64,000 nt of DNA. Source: Tridacna crocea. Taxonomy: Eukaryota; Mollusca; Bivalvia; Cardiida; Cardiidae. Below are positions 23,201-33,802 of this stretch, in pieces (position 1 is the first letter of the stretch; the number at the start of each line of letters is the position of its first letter). The notes under the pieces are model-generated. The model was not told the origin of the DNA. It searched no databases and saw only the letters and a program-made list of their open reading frames with translations. A program made the position numbers and the translations under genes. The DNA lies in assembly GCA_943736015.1 (NCBI GenBank), contig OX031065.1, forward strand, positions 16,521,427 to 16,585,426. The letters run 5' to 3'.

Positions 23201-25925
23201 AAGTCAGCAGTAACTTATCTGTAATGCTTTTTTGTTTCTGTCAATGGGCAATGTATCATTACCTCGGAATATAAATACAAATTGCGTACAAAATCTTCAT
23301 TCTCTGAATAAATGAATCTTATTCTACCCCTTAGTTTTTATTAAAACATCATGGTGTGCATTAAAAAACATTTGTTTTGTTTTTTTATGCAAATTGTCTT
23401 TCTTGATTTCATCTGAAATGACACAAATGACAAATTTCAGAGTGTCGGAAAGAAAAAAATGGGAGTCAAAACACAAGAAACATGCTCTGTACCAAACACT
23501 GCATTCAGTTGCATGAGAGGTATGGAGTGGGCACTCTGATAAACAAATCCTGGTCACAGTTTACCATTGGGTTCATGTAACACCCTTACTGACAGTGAGG
23601 TGTTCCATACCTCTTGTGTCAATAGTTTGATTGGCATACTTGAATGCAGGTCTGGGAATAAGTGAACTGATAATATAAGGTGAAGAAATGTGCAGCAGAA
23701 ATGATCTACACAGTCTTTACATCTGTTTGTATAATTCACTTGTTGGCTGAAAGCAGGCAGAGCTTATATCATAACATGGTTTCCTTTGTCTGTCCATCTG
23801 TTTCTTAGTATTTTTCTTATGAACACCATAAAGTCTGTCAATAAATGCACCATTCTATAGCTGTCATTCTGTTCCAATGTTAGCTGTGTCAGAAAGTGGC
23901 CAGTAGGTAGCACTACTTCCTCAGTAATGTTTTTCTTTTTGTTTGTGCAGTGTGGGCAGATATTCCAAGAAAATTTGGTTTCGTATACTTGGCACATTAT
24001 CATATACTCTCAAAATTTAATCTTGGCCTTCCTTGCTATATGTTTCAAAAAGTATCTAGAATGAACAGGCTGCACACATTAAGAGTGTGCCAACAAATTC
24101 AAGGTGGTATTGTTATCCTGCTCCCAGTTATTTACTAGTAAACAAAGTTTCAAATGTAGGACTTCAGAAAAGAGCCAGAAGTCAGCAGTAAGTTATTTAT
24201 AATGCTTTTCTTTTTCTGCAGTGAGGGCAGACTTTCTACAAAATCTGTTTCATCTTAGTACCAAACACTGCATTCAGTGGCATGAGAGGTATGGAGTGAG
24301 CACTCTGATAAACAAATCCTGGTCATAGTTTACCATTGGGTTCATGTAACACCCTTGCAGACAGTGAGGTGTTCCATACCTCTTGTGTCAATGATTTGAT
24401 TGGCATATAGTTGAATGCAGGTCTGGGAATAAGTGAACTGATAATGCAAGGTGAGAAAATGCTCAGCTTGAATGATCTACACAAAGTCTTTACATTTATT
24501 TTTAAAATTCTCATGTTGGCTAATTTTAAGCCAGCAAAGCTTATGTCATGGCACGGTTTCTTTAGTCTGTTAATCTGTTTGTTAGAATTTTTCTTATTTA
24601 TGCAGTAATGCATGTCAATAAATTCACCTTTCTACAGCTGTTATTCTGTTCTTAGGTATGAAGTAATCTGAGCTTCAAATGTGTGACATTGTCAGAAAGT
24701 AGCAAGTAGGTAGCACTCCTTTTTTCAGTAATGTTTTTCTTTTTTCTTTCATGCAGTGTGGGCATATATTCTAAGGAAATCTGGTTTCAGACACTGGGCG
24801 CATTTTCATATACTCTCAATACAAAATGATCTGGGCACATCTTGGTGTATGTTTCAAAAACTACCTAGAACAAACAGGCTGCACATGTTTAGATTGCCCC
24901 GACAAATCAAAGTTGGTATAGTTATTCTGACCTAGTTATTTACCAGTAAAGAGAGCTTCAAATGTATGACTGTCAGAAAAGAGCCAGAAGTCAGCAGTAA
25001 GTTACCTATAATGCTTTTCTTTCTCTGCAGTACAGGCAGATATTCTACAAAAATTCTGTTTCTGACAATTTCATCTCAGTACCATACACTACATTAAGTG
25101 GCATGAGAGGTATTGAGTGGGCACTTTGATAAAGAAATCCTGGTCAAAGTTTACCATAGGGTTCATGTAACACCCTTACCGACAGTGAGGTGTTCCATAC
25201 CTCTGGTGTCAATAGTTTGATTGGCATAGAGTTGAATGCAGGTCTGGGAAGAAGTGAACTATTCATGTAAGGTGAGAAAATGTTCAGCAGAAATGATCTA
25301 CAAACAGTCTTCACATATGTTTGTATAATTCACATGTTGGCTGAAAGACAGCAGAACTTATGTCATGGCACAGTTTCTTTCGTTTGTCAATGTGTTTGTT
25401 AGTGTTTTTCTTATTTACGCAATAAAGCATGTCAATAAATTTACCTTTCTACAGTTATTATCTTCTTAGGTATGAAGTTATCAGAGTTTCAAACGTGTGG
25501 CTGTGTCAGAAAGTGGCCAGTAGATAGCACTCTTTCCTAAATAATGTTTTTCCTTTTTTCTGGGCTGTGGGGGCAGGTATTTAAAGGAAATTAGGTTTCA
25601 GAATTACCACATACTCTCTATACAAATGATCTTGGCCTATCTTGGTATATTTTTCAAGAGGCACCTAGAATGAACAGGCTGGACATGTTTGGAGTGTACT
25701 GAGAAATTGAAGTTAGTATACTTATTCTGTACCTAGTCATTTACCAGTAAACAGAGCTTCAAATGTATGACTGTCAGAAAAGAGCCAAAAGTCAGCAGGA
25801 AGTTATCTGTAATGCTTTTTCGTTTCAGACAAAGGGCAATGTATCATTACCTTGGAATATAAATACTTATTGCATACAAAATCTTCTCTCTCTGCATAAA
25901 CAAATCTTATTCTACCCCTTAGTTT
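17241..25925 (+). repeat. Three CAB trimers of about 2.6 kb
   Basis: C cores lie at 17296, 20912 and 23517, each followed by an A and then a B. The trimer period is 2605 bp between the last two C cores, and 3616 bp for the first because of the 1016-bp insertion. Between B and C there is an extra ~200-bp segment (TTTCTGTCAATGGGCAATG through GCTCTGTACCAAACACTGC). The copies near 20620 and 23225 are almost identical over that segment. The first C core is only 555 bp after the preceding B, so the extra segment and more are missing there. Confidence 0.8.
17825..18840. mobile_element. 1016-bp DNA transposon with TA target duplication
   Basis: It is inserted in a C monomer at CTTGGTA|TA|TGTTTC, with TA on both sides (17823-17824 and 18841-18842). 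The left end is CCGCAATTTGCTTAAATTTT and the complement of the right end is CCGTAATTTGCGTATGTTTT, both followed by GGGACA. GTCCCAAA recurs several times in both subterminal regions (about 17876, 17920, 18746, 18807, 18823), often beside AAAAATAATTATTTT. It has Tc1/mariner-type structure without a visible transposase. It is a different family from the 9856 element, though both start CCG. Confidence 0.85.
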
Positions 25926-26258
25926 TTAGCTTACCTGAGCACAAAGTGCTCAAGGTGAGCCATTGTGATCGATCAAATTCCATCAACCATCTTTCCATCC
26001 GTCTGCTCTCATGCGGGGATACCCCTGATGATAGACATAGGTAATTTCAGACTTGTGGTGATATTTCGAAATTGTGTGGTGCACCTCACAAGAGACATCA
26101 AAATTTACACAGATTTGGTTATAAATTTTAAGCTCATCTGTGAGAGACAAAATCTGGAAACTCACAAATCACGGCCAAACGGACATGGCCGCTGTTTTCG
26201 GCCAAGTTTACACATTTTCTTTTAGGCAAGTCAGAAGACTGCACTAAAAATAGATTGG
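25926..26258 (-). repeat. Truncated CTCACCTGAG-family repeat
   Basis: Starts TTTAGCTTACCTGAGCAC, then AAAGTGCTCAAGGTGAGCC, the end signature of the dispersed family. It sits directly at the right end of the tandem array, as the 2516-2790 copy sits at the left end in the other orientation. Confidence 0.65.
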
Positions 26259-26555
26259 CAGGAACCATTTATAATCAGTGAATAATCTAGATTTTGCTAA
26301 CAATGAGTCCTGGGACTCGCAATTGTGAAATCAATGAGTCCCAGACCAAAATCCATGAGTCCAGCATTAAAATATTCCGAGTCCCACTAAGGTTTGTTAG
26401 CAAACATTTCATGATTTAAGAACTTTTTTTGCAGATGTAAATAACAGACAAAAAACCAAAAACAGGTTTTAGTAACTTTATAGACAAATTAACATAATGT
26501 CTATGATATGGAACAGTTTAACCATTTCACAAACAATCCCCTTGTTTCAATGACT
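26259..26555. repeat. ATGAGTCC repeat cluster and AT-rich spacer
   Basis: ATGAGTCC occurs at about 26303, 26334 and 26364, next to GGGACTCGC and GAGTCCCACT. This is a short local cluster with partial inverted symmetry. Nothing else is recognised. Confidence 0.5.
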
Positions 26556-26559
26556 TGTC

Positions 26560-26665
26560 TTTTGAAAACATTGTGAAAAAAAAAAGAAAGCGCTCGGAAT
26601 AAGAAGTTTCTCATTTTCCACAATATTTTCTATCCTATCAGAGAATTGGAATTTATTAACCCTTC
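26560..26665. repeat. Degenerate palindromic TTAA MITE
   Basis: GAAAACATTGTG, then AGTTTCTCATTTTCCACAAT and ATTTTCTATCC follow the order of the family palindrome. It ends near TATTAACCCTTCACC. Confidence 0.45.
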
Positions 26666-26668
26666 ACC

Positions 26669-27535
26669 TAGTGGTGGGCCGATGATCAACTATAGTCGAA
26701 AGTCAGTTGGTTTTGGCTTCCGATTTTGATAATCGATTGAGAAATCCCGGAATCGATTGTAGTCAGTTGCTAACCTGGCTTGGTGCAAAAACTTGAATTC
26801 TGGTTTTCAGCGCTTGGTTTCGTGATTCTTATTAATCACAATCTTGGATTAAACATAGTGGCTAACAAACACGAAAATTGGCTGAAAAATGAGAAACAAA
26901 TCTTTGTCCATGAATGTCTTGACAAAAGTTGAGAACTCGGCAAGCTTCCCTGAGCCCTGGTTTTGACATTTGGAAATTTGAAATGACTGGTCATTGATGG
27001 TGAAAGATATCTGCCTAAATGTCAGTCTGAGGCATGAAATTATCGTCTAGAACTTCATATAACCTAGTTTGCATGCATCTGGCGTAGATATGGGTTAAAC
27101 ACAATCGGTATAAAATGCGAAGGACACCCCGATGATAATGAAGCTGGCGAGTCATTTATGACAGAGTAAGGAAGTGTTATTCCTCTTATCTAGTGTAAAG
27201 TGACAGGTTTTTAAGTTACTTGCTATTTAAACTGACTAAGCGATCTCAAATCATGTAGTAATACTTCTCCAGAAAGTAACTGTCAAGAAAAAATAGATCG
27301 CCAAAAAAGCGCGAAAACCCATGACACTACAATGAGCAGCGTGGCGTCGTCCGATCAGAAGGAGTTCAAACTATCTTCTTATCTTTAATAATGAATTTTA
27401 AAAGTGAATTCACACAAATTTCTGAATAAAGCAATAAGTGGAAGCTAAAATTCAGTTCATGAGTGGAAATAATGTTGTTTTATGAAATGAAAATAAAGGG
27501 GGGGGGGGGGGAGGAGAGGTCGTCTGCAAATGTTT
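26669..27535 (-). mobile_element. hAT-like end, inverted partner of 5841-6701
   Basis: Starts TAGTGGTGGGCCGATGATC and matches the reverse complement of 5841-6701 throughout. A run of about 12 G residues lies near 27498-27510, where the other copy has a C-rich stretch. The opposite terminus is not visible downstream. Confidence 0.75.
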
Positions 27536-28200
27536 GAACTATTGAACTATTAGGTATAATTATGATATATGCTTTTCGTAACCTGTGTGTCCCGAGGGAT
27601 GCACATTTATTGGGGTAAGACACAATATAGGGATCATTTGAAAAAATTGGTTGTTATGTCAAGTTATTTTATATTTACACCAGTCCTACATCAGTGAAAC
27701 CTATGTGTAATCATTTGTTAGTGTATGTTCAAGTCTCAGCCAAAATTTGAGCACTTAAGATCAAAAGGCCTCCGAGATATAACATGAAACATACCCCCAA
27801 AATGGTACTTTTTTTGCGTTATGTTGTTGCACTTAGAATTTCACTCTTTTTTCAATTTGCACTACTTGTTAAATATTCTGGTAAGTGCTCAGTAGGTATA
27901 TTCAACAGATAGTAAAATTATCAAGGACTAATTTGATGTTTGATTTGTTAAAATTGGTTAAAGAATATGAAAAATATGACGAAAACTGTAAATGTAGTAG
28001 CATGTTATGCAAATTTAATCTTGAATATCTCTTGTTTGTTATAGGATGAAAAAACCTTCTTAATACAACTTTTTTCAGTACTTTTTGTTATAGAATTACA
28101 ACTATGATAAGGTTGATCAACATGGAAAAGCATTTGGAAGTGTTATTAACAAAAAAAAATTTTCATGATTTTTTCAAATGTACAAAATGCCTTTTCAGAA
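27536..28200. other. AT-rich spacer without recognised feature
   Basis: No open frame with protein character and no repeat match noticed within the window. Confidence 0.4.
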
Positions 28201-29284
28201 AAATAGTAGAGTCCGTAACCATGTAAAATTCAGTGGATATAAGTCTCTAAAGATACTTCACAGCAATTCATTATTCACTCATGACCTACACAGATTTCAG
28301 AAAATACATTCGACAACATCTTTCCCCTAAGACAAAGCGGTTAACCAACTTTAATGGTTACGGACTCTACAAAAAATGTGTAGTGTCCGTAACCTTAAAA
28401 AAAACCCCAGTTTTCCTCATTTTTTTTGCCCCACTTAAAATCACAAATTATGTTTTAATGTTTTTTTTTCATCAAATATAGCATCCCTTGTTTATTTTGA
28501 GGATCATGATTGGTGATGTAATACAGAAATCTCCTTGATTGTATCATATCTATAAACACCATTTTTTCCACTGTGGCATCACTGTAAATAGTTTAGTCAT
28601 AGAAAATCTATTCAAATGATTCATTTTAAATCAGTTTGTTTTATCAGCTTAATATGGTTCCAACATTGGAAAACACCAAAGTTTTCCAGCTAATAAGTTA
28701 ATAAAGTTAAGTTTATTTCCCATCTTTCTTTACTAATAATTGTGTAGTGTCCGTAACCAAATTATTATAAAACTAAAATTATACTTTTGCTGCACAAAAA
28801 ACAAAATTAAGCTGTCTTTTACATCCTGTAGGTAACATTACTAATTGAGAAAGCTTTTTTGGCACAATTTCTATTTTCAAGATACATTTTGTTGAAATGG
28901 TAGTTTTCTCCCTTAATATCATTCATTGAGAATAATTGCAGTATTTTATAAGCGTCAGTAACTTAAAGGCAGACATATTTCCAAAGCTTAAATATCCATT
29001 ATTCAGACAGGATACAATTCCAAATAAAATACCAGAACATGTTCTTTACACAGATGATAATAAAGAATGGTGTGAAAGTTACGGACACTACATGATTTAA
29101 TATATAGTATATATGTATCAAATATTTTGACATTAAGTTACACAGAAATAATAATAACATAGCTTTTGTTAATTGATTTTGATAACACTTACAAGCCAGA
29201 CGTTGAAACTTACTTTAAGGCCAAAATCAATTACAATATACTGTTTAACATGAACATAATTTAGATGCCTACAAATCGAGGGCT

Positions 29285-29515
29285 AAGTTCAAAACTATTG
29301 TAACTAAAAACCCATCTTAAACACCCAAGTTTAGAGGCAAATTTGACTCCTTAGTAAACAATGTAAATTTAGGTGCCATTGCTCATGATGAGCAATGGCA
29401 CCTAAATTTACATTGTTTACTGAAGAAAACATCTTATAACCCCTATAAAGGAGTCAGTTGTGCCCCTAAACTTGGGGTTTTAGATAGGTTTTGAGTTACA
29501 ACAGTTTTGGACTCA
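29285..29515. mobile_element. Fold-back element with a perfect 34-bp palindrome core
   Basis: The centre is a perfect inverted repeat with 34-bp arms around a single G, about 29353-29421, beginning AGTAAACAATG and ending CATTGTTTACT. Outside it the arms continue imperfectly: CAAAACTATTGTAAC and CCAAGTTTAG on the left match CAACAGTTTTGG and CTAAACTTGG on the right. The right arm is about 28 bp longer. It has no coding capacity and would fold as one long hairpin. Confidence 0.85.
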
Positions 29516-29551
29516 AAATGTTCTTTTTACTTTGTCTGGTGTTCATTTGCT

Positions 29552-29700
29552 GGTTGATTGGAGTTTAATGCCCCTTTCAACATCTATGTTATATCACGGC
29601 ATCCCATGTTTTCCTGGCTTACTCACACCAGTACTTACACAACCTTCTTTCCATGTCGCTGACAACTTTCCCACTTGATACAGAGGCGGGAGGTGAAATT
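29552..29700 (+). repeat. LINE-derived 3' tail, copy 1
   Basis: GGAGTTTAATGCCC, TATATCACGGCATCC, TTCCTGGCTTACTCACACCA and CTGACAACTTTCCCAC match in order the block at 56230-56360. Molluscan LINE and SINE tails of this type are familiar. No coding part is attached. Confidence 0.6.
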
Positions 29701-31116
29701 GAACATTTTACACTTTGTTTTTGAGTCCAAAGAAATAACAGACATTTCCAAAAGTTGATGAAAGACTTTAAAAATGTTTATTTCCATTAAAGGTGGCCCT
29801 TCAGATTTTGGGACGAAAATTTTACAAAAATGCAAAAAAATCATCCTTATACTCCCAAGGCCTTTTAATTTTCACTCATAGTAGTTGAAAACCTTCCGAC
29901 AACACAAGAAATTAGAGAGTTACTACGGCCCAGGTTGACACCAACGGGAGACACATTCTATTTTTAGCTGATCAGTTCGCTCATTTACTTACAGGAATAC
30001 ACAGAAGAAGCTTCAAACATAGCGTCCGAAGAAGACATTATGTTTGTTATGATAGGGAATTTAAGCGTTATGAGTCATGTGCCAGTCACTTGACGTTCCC
30101 ACAATGCTTTATTGATTTTTGGCGCGAATTCTAAAAATAGCTTAAGAGGCTACGTAGCCTTTTAAGGGAATACCATCAAAAGAAAAAAAAATGTAATTCT
30201 ATGAATCTTAATCATTGATTGTTTGTATTATTTTTTCATATGAATTTGAGTGATATATATATTTTTTAATTTAGTGAGATGTAAAAATTCTAAATACCCA
30301 CCTTTAAAGGAAAATGCGTAGTGTCATGAACAGATTTATCCATATTAGAACTATCATGTGCCCAAAAAAAGAACCTTTACTAATAGTTTTCATGTTTATT
30401 CCTACAGAAATAGGTATATGAGAACATGATATGATATCACTCATACGAAAACAGATAGTTGTCAAAGAGTTCATTTCTTTTTTCTGCATTGTTCATATTT
30501 GTATTTGCAAAAATTACTGATATACAGGGATTTTTTTTTAATTATATCATAAATTACATAATAAAGTATTGAAACAAGCACAGTTCAGTACAAATTTCAA
30601 GATAATAGACAGATTTGCCTTTGTCATATATTCATGTAGAGTCCGTAACCAAACTTAAAGCTTTTTCGTTTTCAAAATTTGAATTGATATAGACAGAGTC
30701 TGATAAAACTTTTTTATTTCTGTATGTTGATTATAAGTTAAACTTCAAGTTTTGTGTAATAACAGTGTCTAAAGATGAGAACTGTATTTTTGAGCAGAGT
30801 TGAAACATGGCAATCTTTCAGCAGTATTTTTTGCAAGATTTCTTGTAAGGATTATGAGATGTAATTATCATTTTGGGTTGTATTTTTTGTTTTATACCAG
30901 TTAAAAATATGAGGAAATTTGAACTGTGTGACATAAAAAAAAAGAAAAACATAATTTCAAGTATTTTATTGATGTTATATCCCTGTGTAGTGTCCGTAAC
31001 AAGCTCTAGAAGGTCAATTTGTCTGCTAACAAAAAATGTATTTCGTGCGCAGCAATCTACAAGATATTTTGGTTTCTTGAACTTAAAGCATAGTACTAAA
31101 TGAAAAACTATTTCTT
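29700..31116. other. AT-rich spacer upstream of the piggyBac relic
   Basis: Apart from two GTCCGTAACC copies (30637, 30987), nothing is recognised. The short frames have low-complexity composition. Confidence 0.4.
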
Positions 31117-31497
31117 TTGTCAATTAAGGGACCTTCATTTTTCACCCCCAAGTGCAACACTACTGTTCCCTATATTGTGTCTTACCCGATTGCTTTTGTG
31201 CGTCTCAAGCAATTTCTGTGCATCAGGGACGTGGGACGCGCAGCTAGATTATTCTCTGGGAATATTCCGGTTTTAGGTACCGAGTACTGCAAGCTGAACC
31301 CAGAATATTCCGGGTCGAGGGGCTTTCCCAATACCGACTATCCTTGCGTTATCAAATCTACGCCAATCACATTTTATCTTTCACGAAAGCGTCAGGTAGT
31401 AGTCAGGCAACAAGTTAAGCCTCGTTTTGGCCTTTCAAATACTTACTTTCATTGGATACCTAGCGAAAAAGGGGAACCTAATTACACATCATTCAAA

Positions 31498-32640
31498 ATG
31501 GCCGACTTCTTTCGAGAAATCCTGCAGGACAAATCTTCCGACGAAGAATTTGAAGGTTTTTTGTCAGATAAGGTTGAGTTTAGCGCTGAGCCGGACCCAG
31601 GGACACTTATTGACGATGTTTTTATGCAAGGTTGGTCCGAAGGAGATCGTCAGAAGGTGAATCTTCCCTTTACAGGTAGGCCGGGGATCGACCCGAGAAT
31701 TCGTCTGCCCGAAAATCCTACTCCTCTCGATTTTTTTAAACTTTTTGTCACGGACGACGACTTTTTGACCATGTCAAATGAAACGAATTGGTATGCAGCA
31801 CAGTTTTTAGCAAAAAATGCTTTAAAACCCCACTCAAGATTTGTTAAATGGGTCGATACTACGCCAGACGAAATGAAGGTATTTTTCACCATGACCATTG
31901 CAATGGGTTTAGTAGTCCAGCTTGACTTGTCCGAATACTGACTACGAGTGAGGTAAACGAGACCCCATTCTTTAGAACCCTTATGTCCAGGGATAGATTC
32001 TGGCTTCTTATGAGTTTTTTTCACTTAGCCAACAATTAAGACATGGTAAGTCGGGGACAACCGGGACATGACCCTTTATTCAAACTGGGTAGCATCTACA
32101 AAAACATCATTTCAAGGTTTCATCAGGTCTATATTCCTCATCAAGAATTGTCACTTGATGAGGGTATGGTACCATGGCGTGGTAATCTGTCCTTTAGAGT
32201 GTACAACCCTGATAAACCAAAGAAATATGGTATTAAAGCATACATGATATGTGTTGCAACAAATGGCTATTGCACAAAATTTTAACTTTACACAGGTAAG
32301 TCGCCCAAAGAACCCAGTGAATTTGGAGCAACATATGACCTTGTTATGGATTTAATGAGGAATTATTTTGGTAAGGGTTATCATCTGTATATGGATAACT
32401 ATTACAGTTCCCCAAAATTGTATGTGGATTTGTTTGACTTGGAAGTTGGGGCTACAGGTACCTTGCGGGCTAATAGAAAAGGCGTCCCACAGGCATTGAA
32501 AGACAAAAGGGTTGAGAAGGGTCATGTTTCCACTATGAAAAATAAAAATTTAATTATTAGTAAGTACCATGACAGAAAGATTGTGTATTTGATAAGTACT
32601 GTTGAAGACTCTACCCTTGTTCCAACAGGTAAACAAGGTA
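31498..32640 (+). pseudogene. piggyBac-family transposase, decayed
   Basis: piggyBac transposases cut and paste DNA at TTAA sites in the nucleus using three Asp residues. Here the likely start is the ATG at 31498 (AAAATGGCC context), giving MADFFREILQD, an acidic N-terminus, then PTPLDFFKLFVTDD and WVDTTPDEMKVFF (DDE_Tnp_1_7-like). A one-base deletion at about 31939 turns an expected EYW into a stop, and the frame resumes with TTSEVNETPFFRTLMSRDRFW. In-frame stops follow at 32037 and 32283. The segments HQELSLDEGMVPWRG and GKGYHLYMDNYYSS carry the first two catalytic Asp residues of the family. Homology ends near VPTGKQ (32630), so the third Asp region and the C-terminal Cys domain are missing. 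It is dead: one frameshift, two stops and a truncated 3' end. Confidence 0.92.
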
Positions 32641-33600
32641 AACAAATGTTGGAATTTTTGTTAGTTTTATTGTTCTTAAAACATAGTTCAGCTGTTTTTT
32701 TACATTTACCTGTTTTTACCTGTAGTTTATCAGGTAATTAGTTACTAAGAAAAGTTTTTTTCATTATAAATGCAAAATTCAACATAATACCTTTACAGTG
32801 GTATATTACGTTACAATATTTCATCAAAACAATCTTTCATATTAAAGCTCATAAATGTAAGACCCATATTTTATGATTTTATAAAAAAGTATTCAGCTCA
32901 CACTATTGGCTCCATGTATTATATATAGCATGACTTGGGTTAATTAAAGTTAATGCTTAATAACCTTTTAATAATAAGATTTATAAAAGGTATGTTTCTT
33001 TATAATATTGCTTTTCCTGACATTTTTTGCCATATCTTATCAAGAATACAATGAATATGGCTGAAATGTATATTTAAAGTTTGCCACATGCTGCTGCCTA
33101 ATGTACGAGGAACAAATACTGACAGACCAAATGGTTTACCCAACCTTTTGCAACTTTAATAGTACTATCTAAAGTTTAAAAAATGGCATTTTAACTTATA
33201 AATATAAAATCCAGATATTTTTAAAACAGGTGTATCTGTTTTGAAAATGGTATACTTTCTGTACTTTTCAATATATATTCTTTGAAATAGTACAAGTAAA
33301 ACAGGTCTCAACAGAAGTTTATTTTTGGACCCAATGTCACACTTTATTTGCACTTGGCCATATGTATTCATAAGCGGTTTGTAAAACGATATTTCTTTGG
33401 CTTTTAGAAATATGATGTAAAGAGGTCAGATCGCAGGAATCTCAAAATCAGGCTCAATTAGCCAAGGTAAGATCCACGTAGTGATCGTAACCTTGGCTCG
33501 CGAAGATGATTTCTATCCCACAACATACCAGTTTACCATAAATATAAACTGTTTTGGACAAATATCTCCTTTTGGTTTCTTCATACACTGCGGATGGCCT
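32641..33600. other. AT-rich sequence, nothing recognised
   Basis: It follows the end of piggyBac homology. I could not identify the missing transposase C-terminus or a piggyBac terminal repeat here. Confidence 0.4.
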
Positions 33601-33607
33601 TAAATAT

Positions 33608-33800
33608 TTTGGAAATCCTGCGTGACTCAGTGGTAAAGTGTTGGGCTCGTGGCCTGGAGGTCCAAGGGTCTAGCCTCTCTGGATCCATTGGATTTTTAAC
33701 GGGAGTGTTGTTAGGCAAAACACTTCAGAGCCCTAGAAATATTATGTATGTATGCGAGCTGTCGCCTTGATATGACTGAAATGATGTTGAAAGCTGTACT
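33608..33800 (+). mobile_element. tRNA-derived SINE
   Basis: GCGTGACTCAGTGGTAAAGT resembles an A box and GAGGTCCAAGGGTCTAGCC a decayed B box, at normal tRNA spacing. After an unrelated stretch comes GTCGCCTTGATATGACTG then AAATGATGTTGAAAGC, the conserved central block also seen at 38020. It reads as a SINE with a tRNA-like head and a shared core. Confidence 0.7.
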
Positions 33801-33802
33801 TT

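Larger units (their letters stand above)
2790..25925 (+). repeat. Higher-order tandem array of ~0.8-kb monomers
   Basis: Each monomer contains GAGGTATGGAGTGGGCAC, which recurs at 2995, 7505, 9346, 11024, 11854, 12645, 13470, 14278, 15105, 15914, 16741, 17296, 19107, 19907, 20912, 21695, 22509, 23517, 24286 and 25107. After subtracting insertions, spacing is about 770-830 bp, or about 1005 bp where a C monomer follows a B. Three diverged types can be told apart: A (GCTCAGCAGAAATGATC with TTATTTTTATAATTC), B (TTCAAACAGTCTTCACAT) and C (TTGTTTGCTG with GATAATGTAAGG). From 9346 the order is C, four AB pairs, then three CAB trimers. I see no conserved long protein in any frame. Repeated ~60-codon open frames in several copies follow the DNA homology. 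Confidence 0.9.
28207..31000. repeat. Seven dispersed copies of GTAG(A/T)GTCCGTAACC
   Basis: Forward copies lie at about 28207, 28381, 28745, 30637 and 30987. Reverse copies lie at about 28356 and 29078. The pair at 28356 and 28381 forms a hairpin with 15-bp arms and one mismatch. The sequence between them is AT-rich and shows no protein. Confidence 0.7.

Noticed and set aside
7943-24613. Many 60-110-codon open frames on both strands of the array
   Set aside because: They recur only because the DNA recurs. Frames shift between copies, stops differ, and no domain is recognisable.
2790-25925. CRISPR-like array
   Set aside because: Units are about 0.8 kb, diverged and contiguous, with no short repeats and unique spacers; the genome is eukaryotic.
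31117-31497. N-terminal extension of the piggyBac frame from the ATG at 31117
   Set aside because: The 127 residues have no piggyBac character, while the ATG at 31498 has a good context and begins the usual acidic N-terminus.
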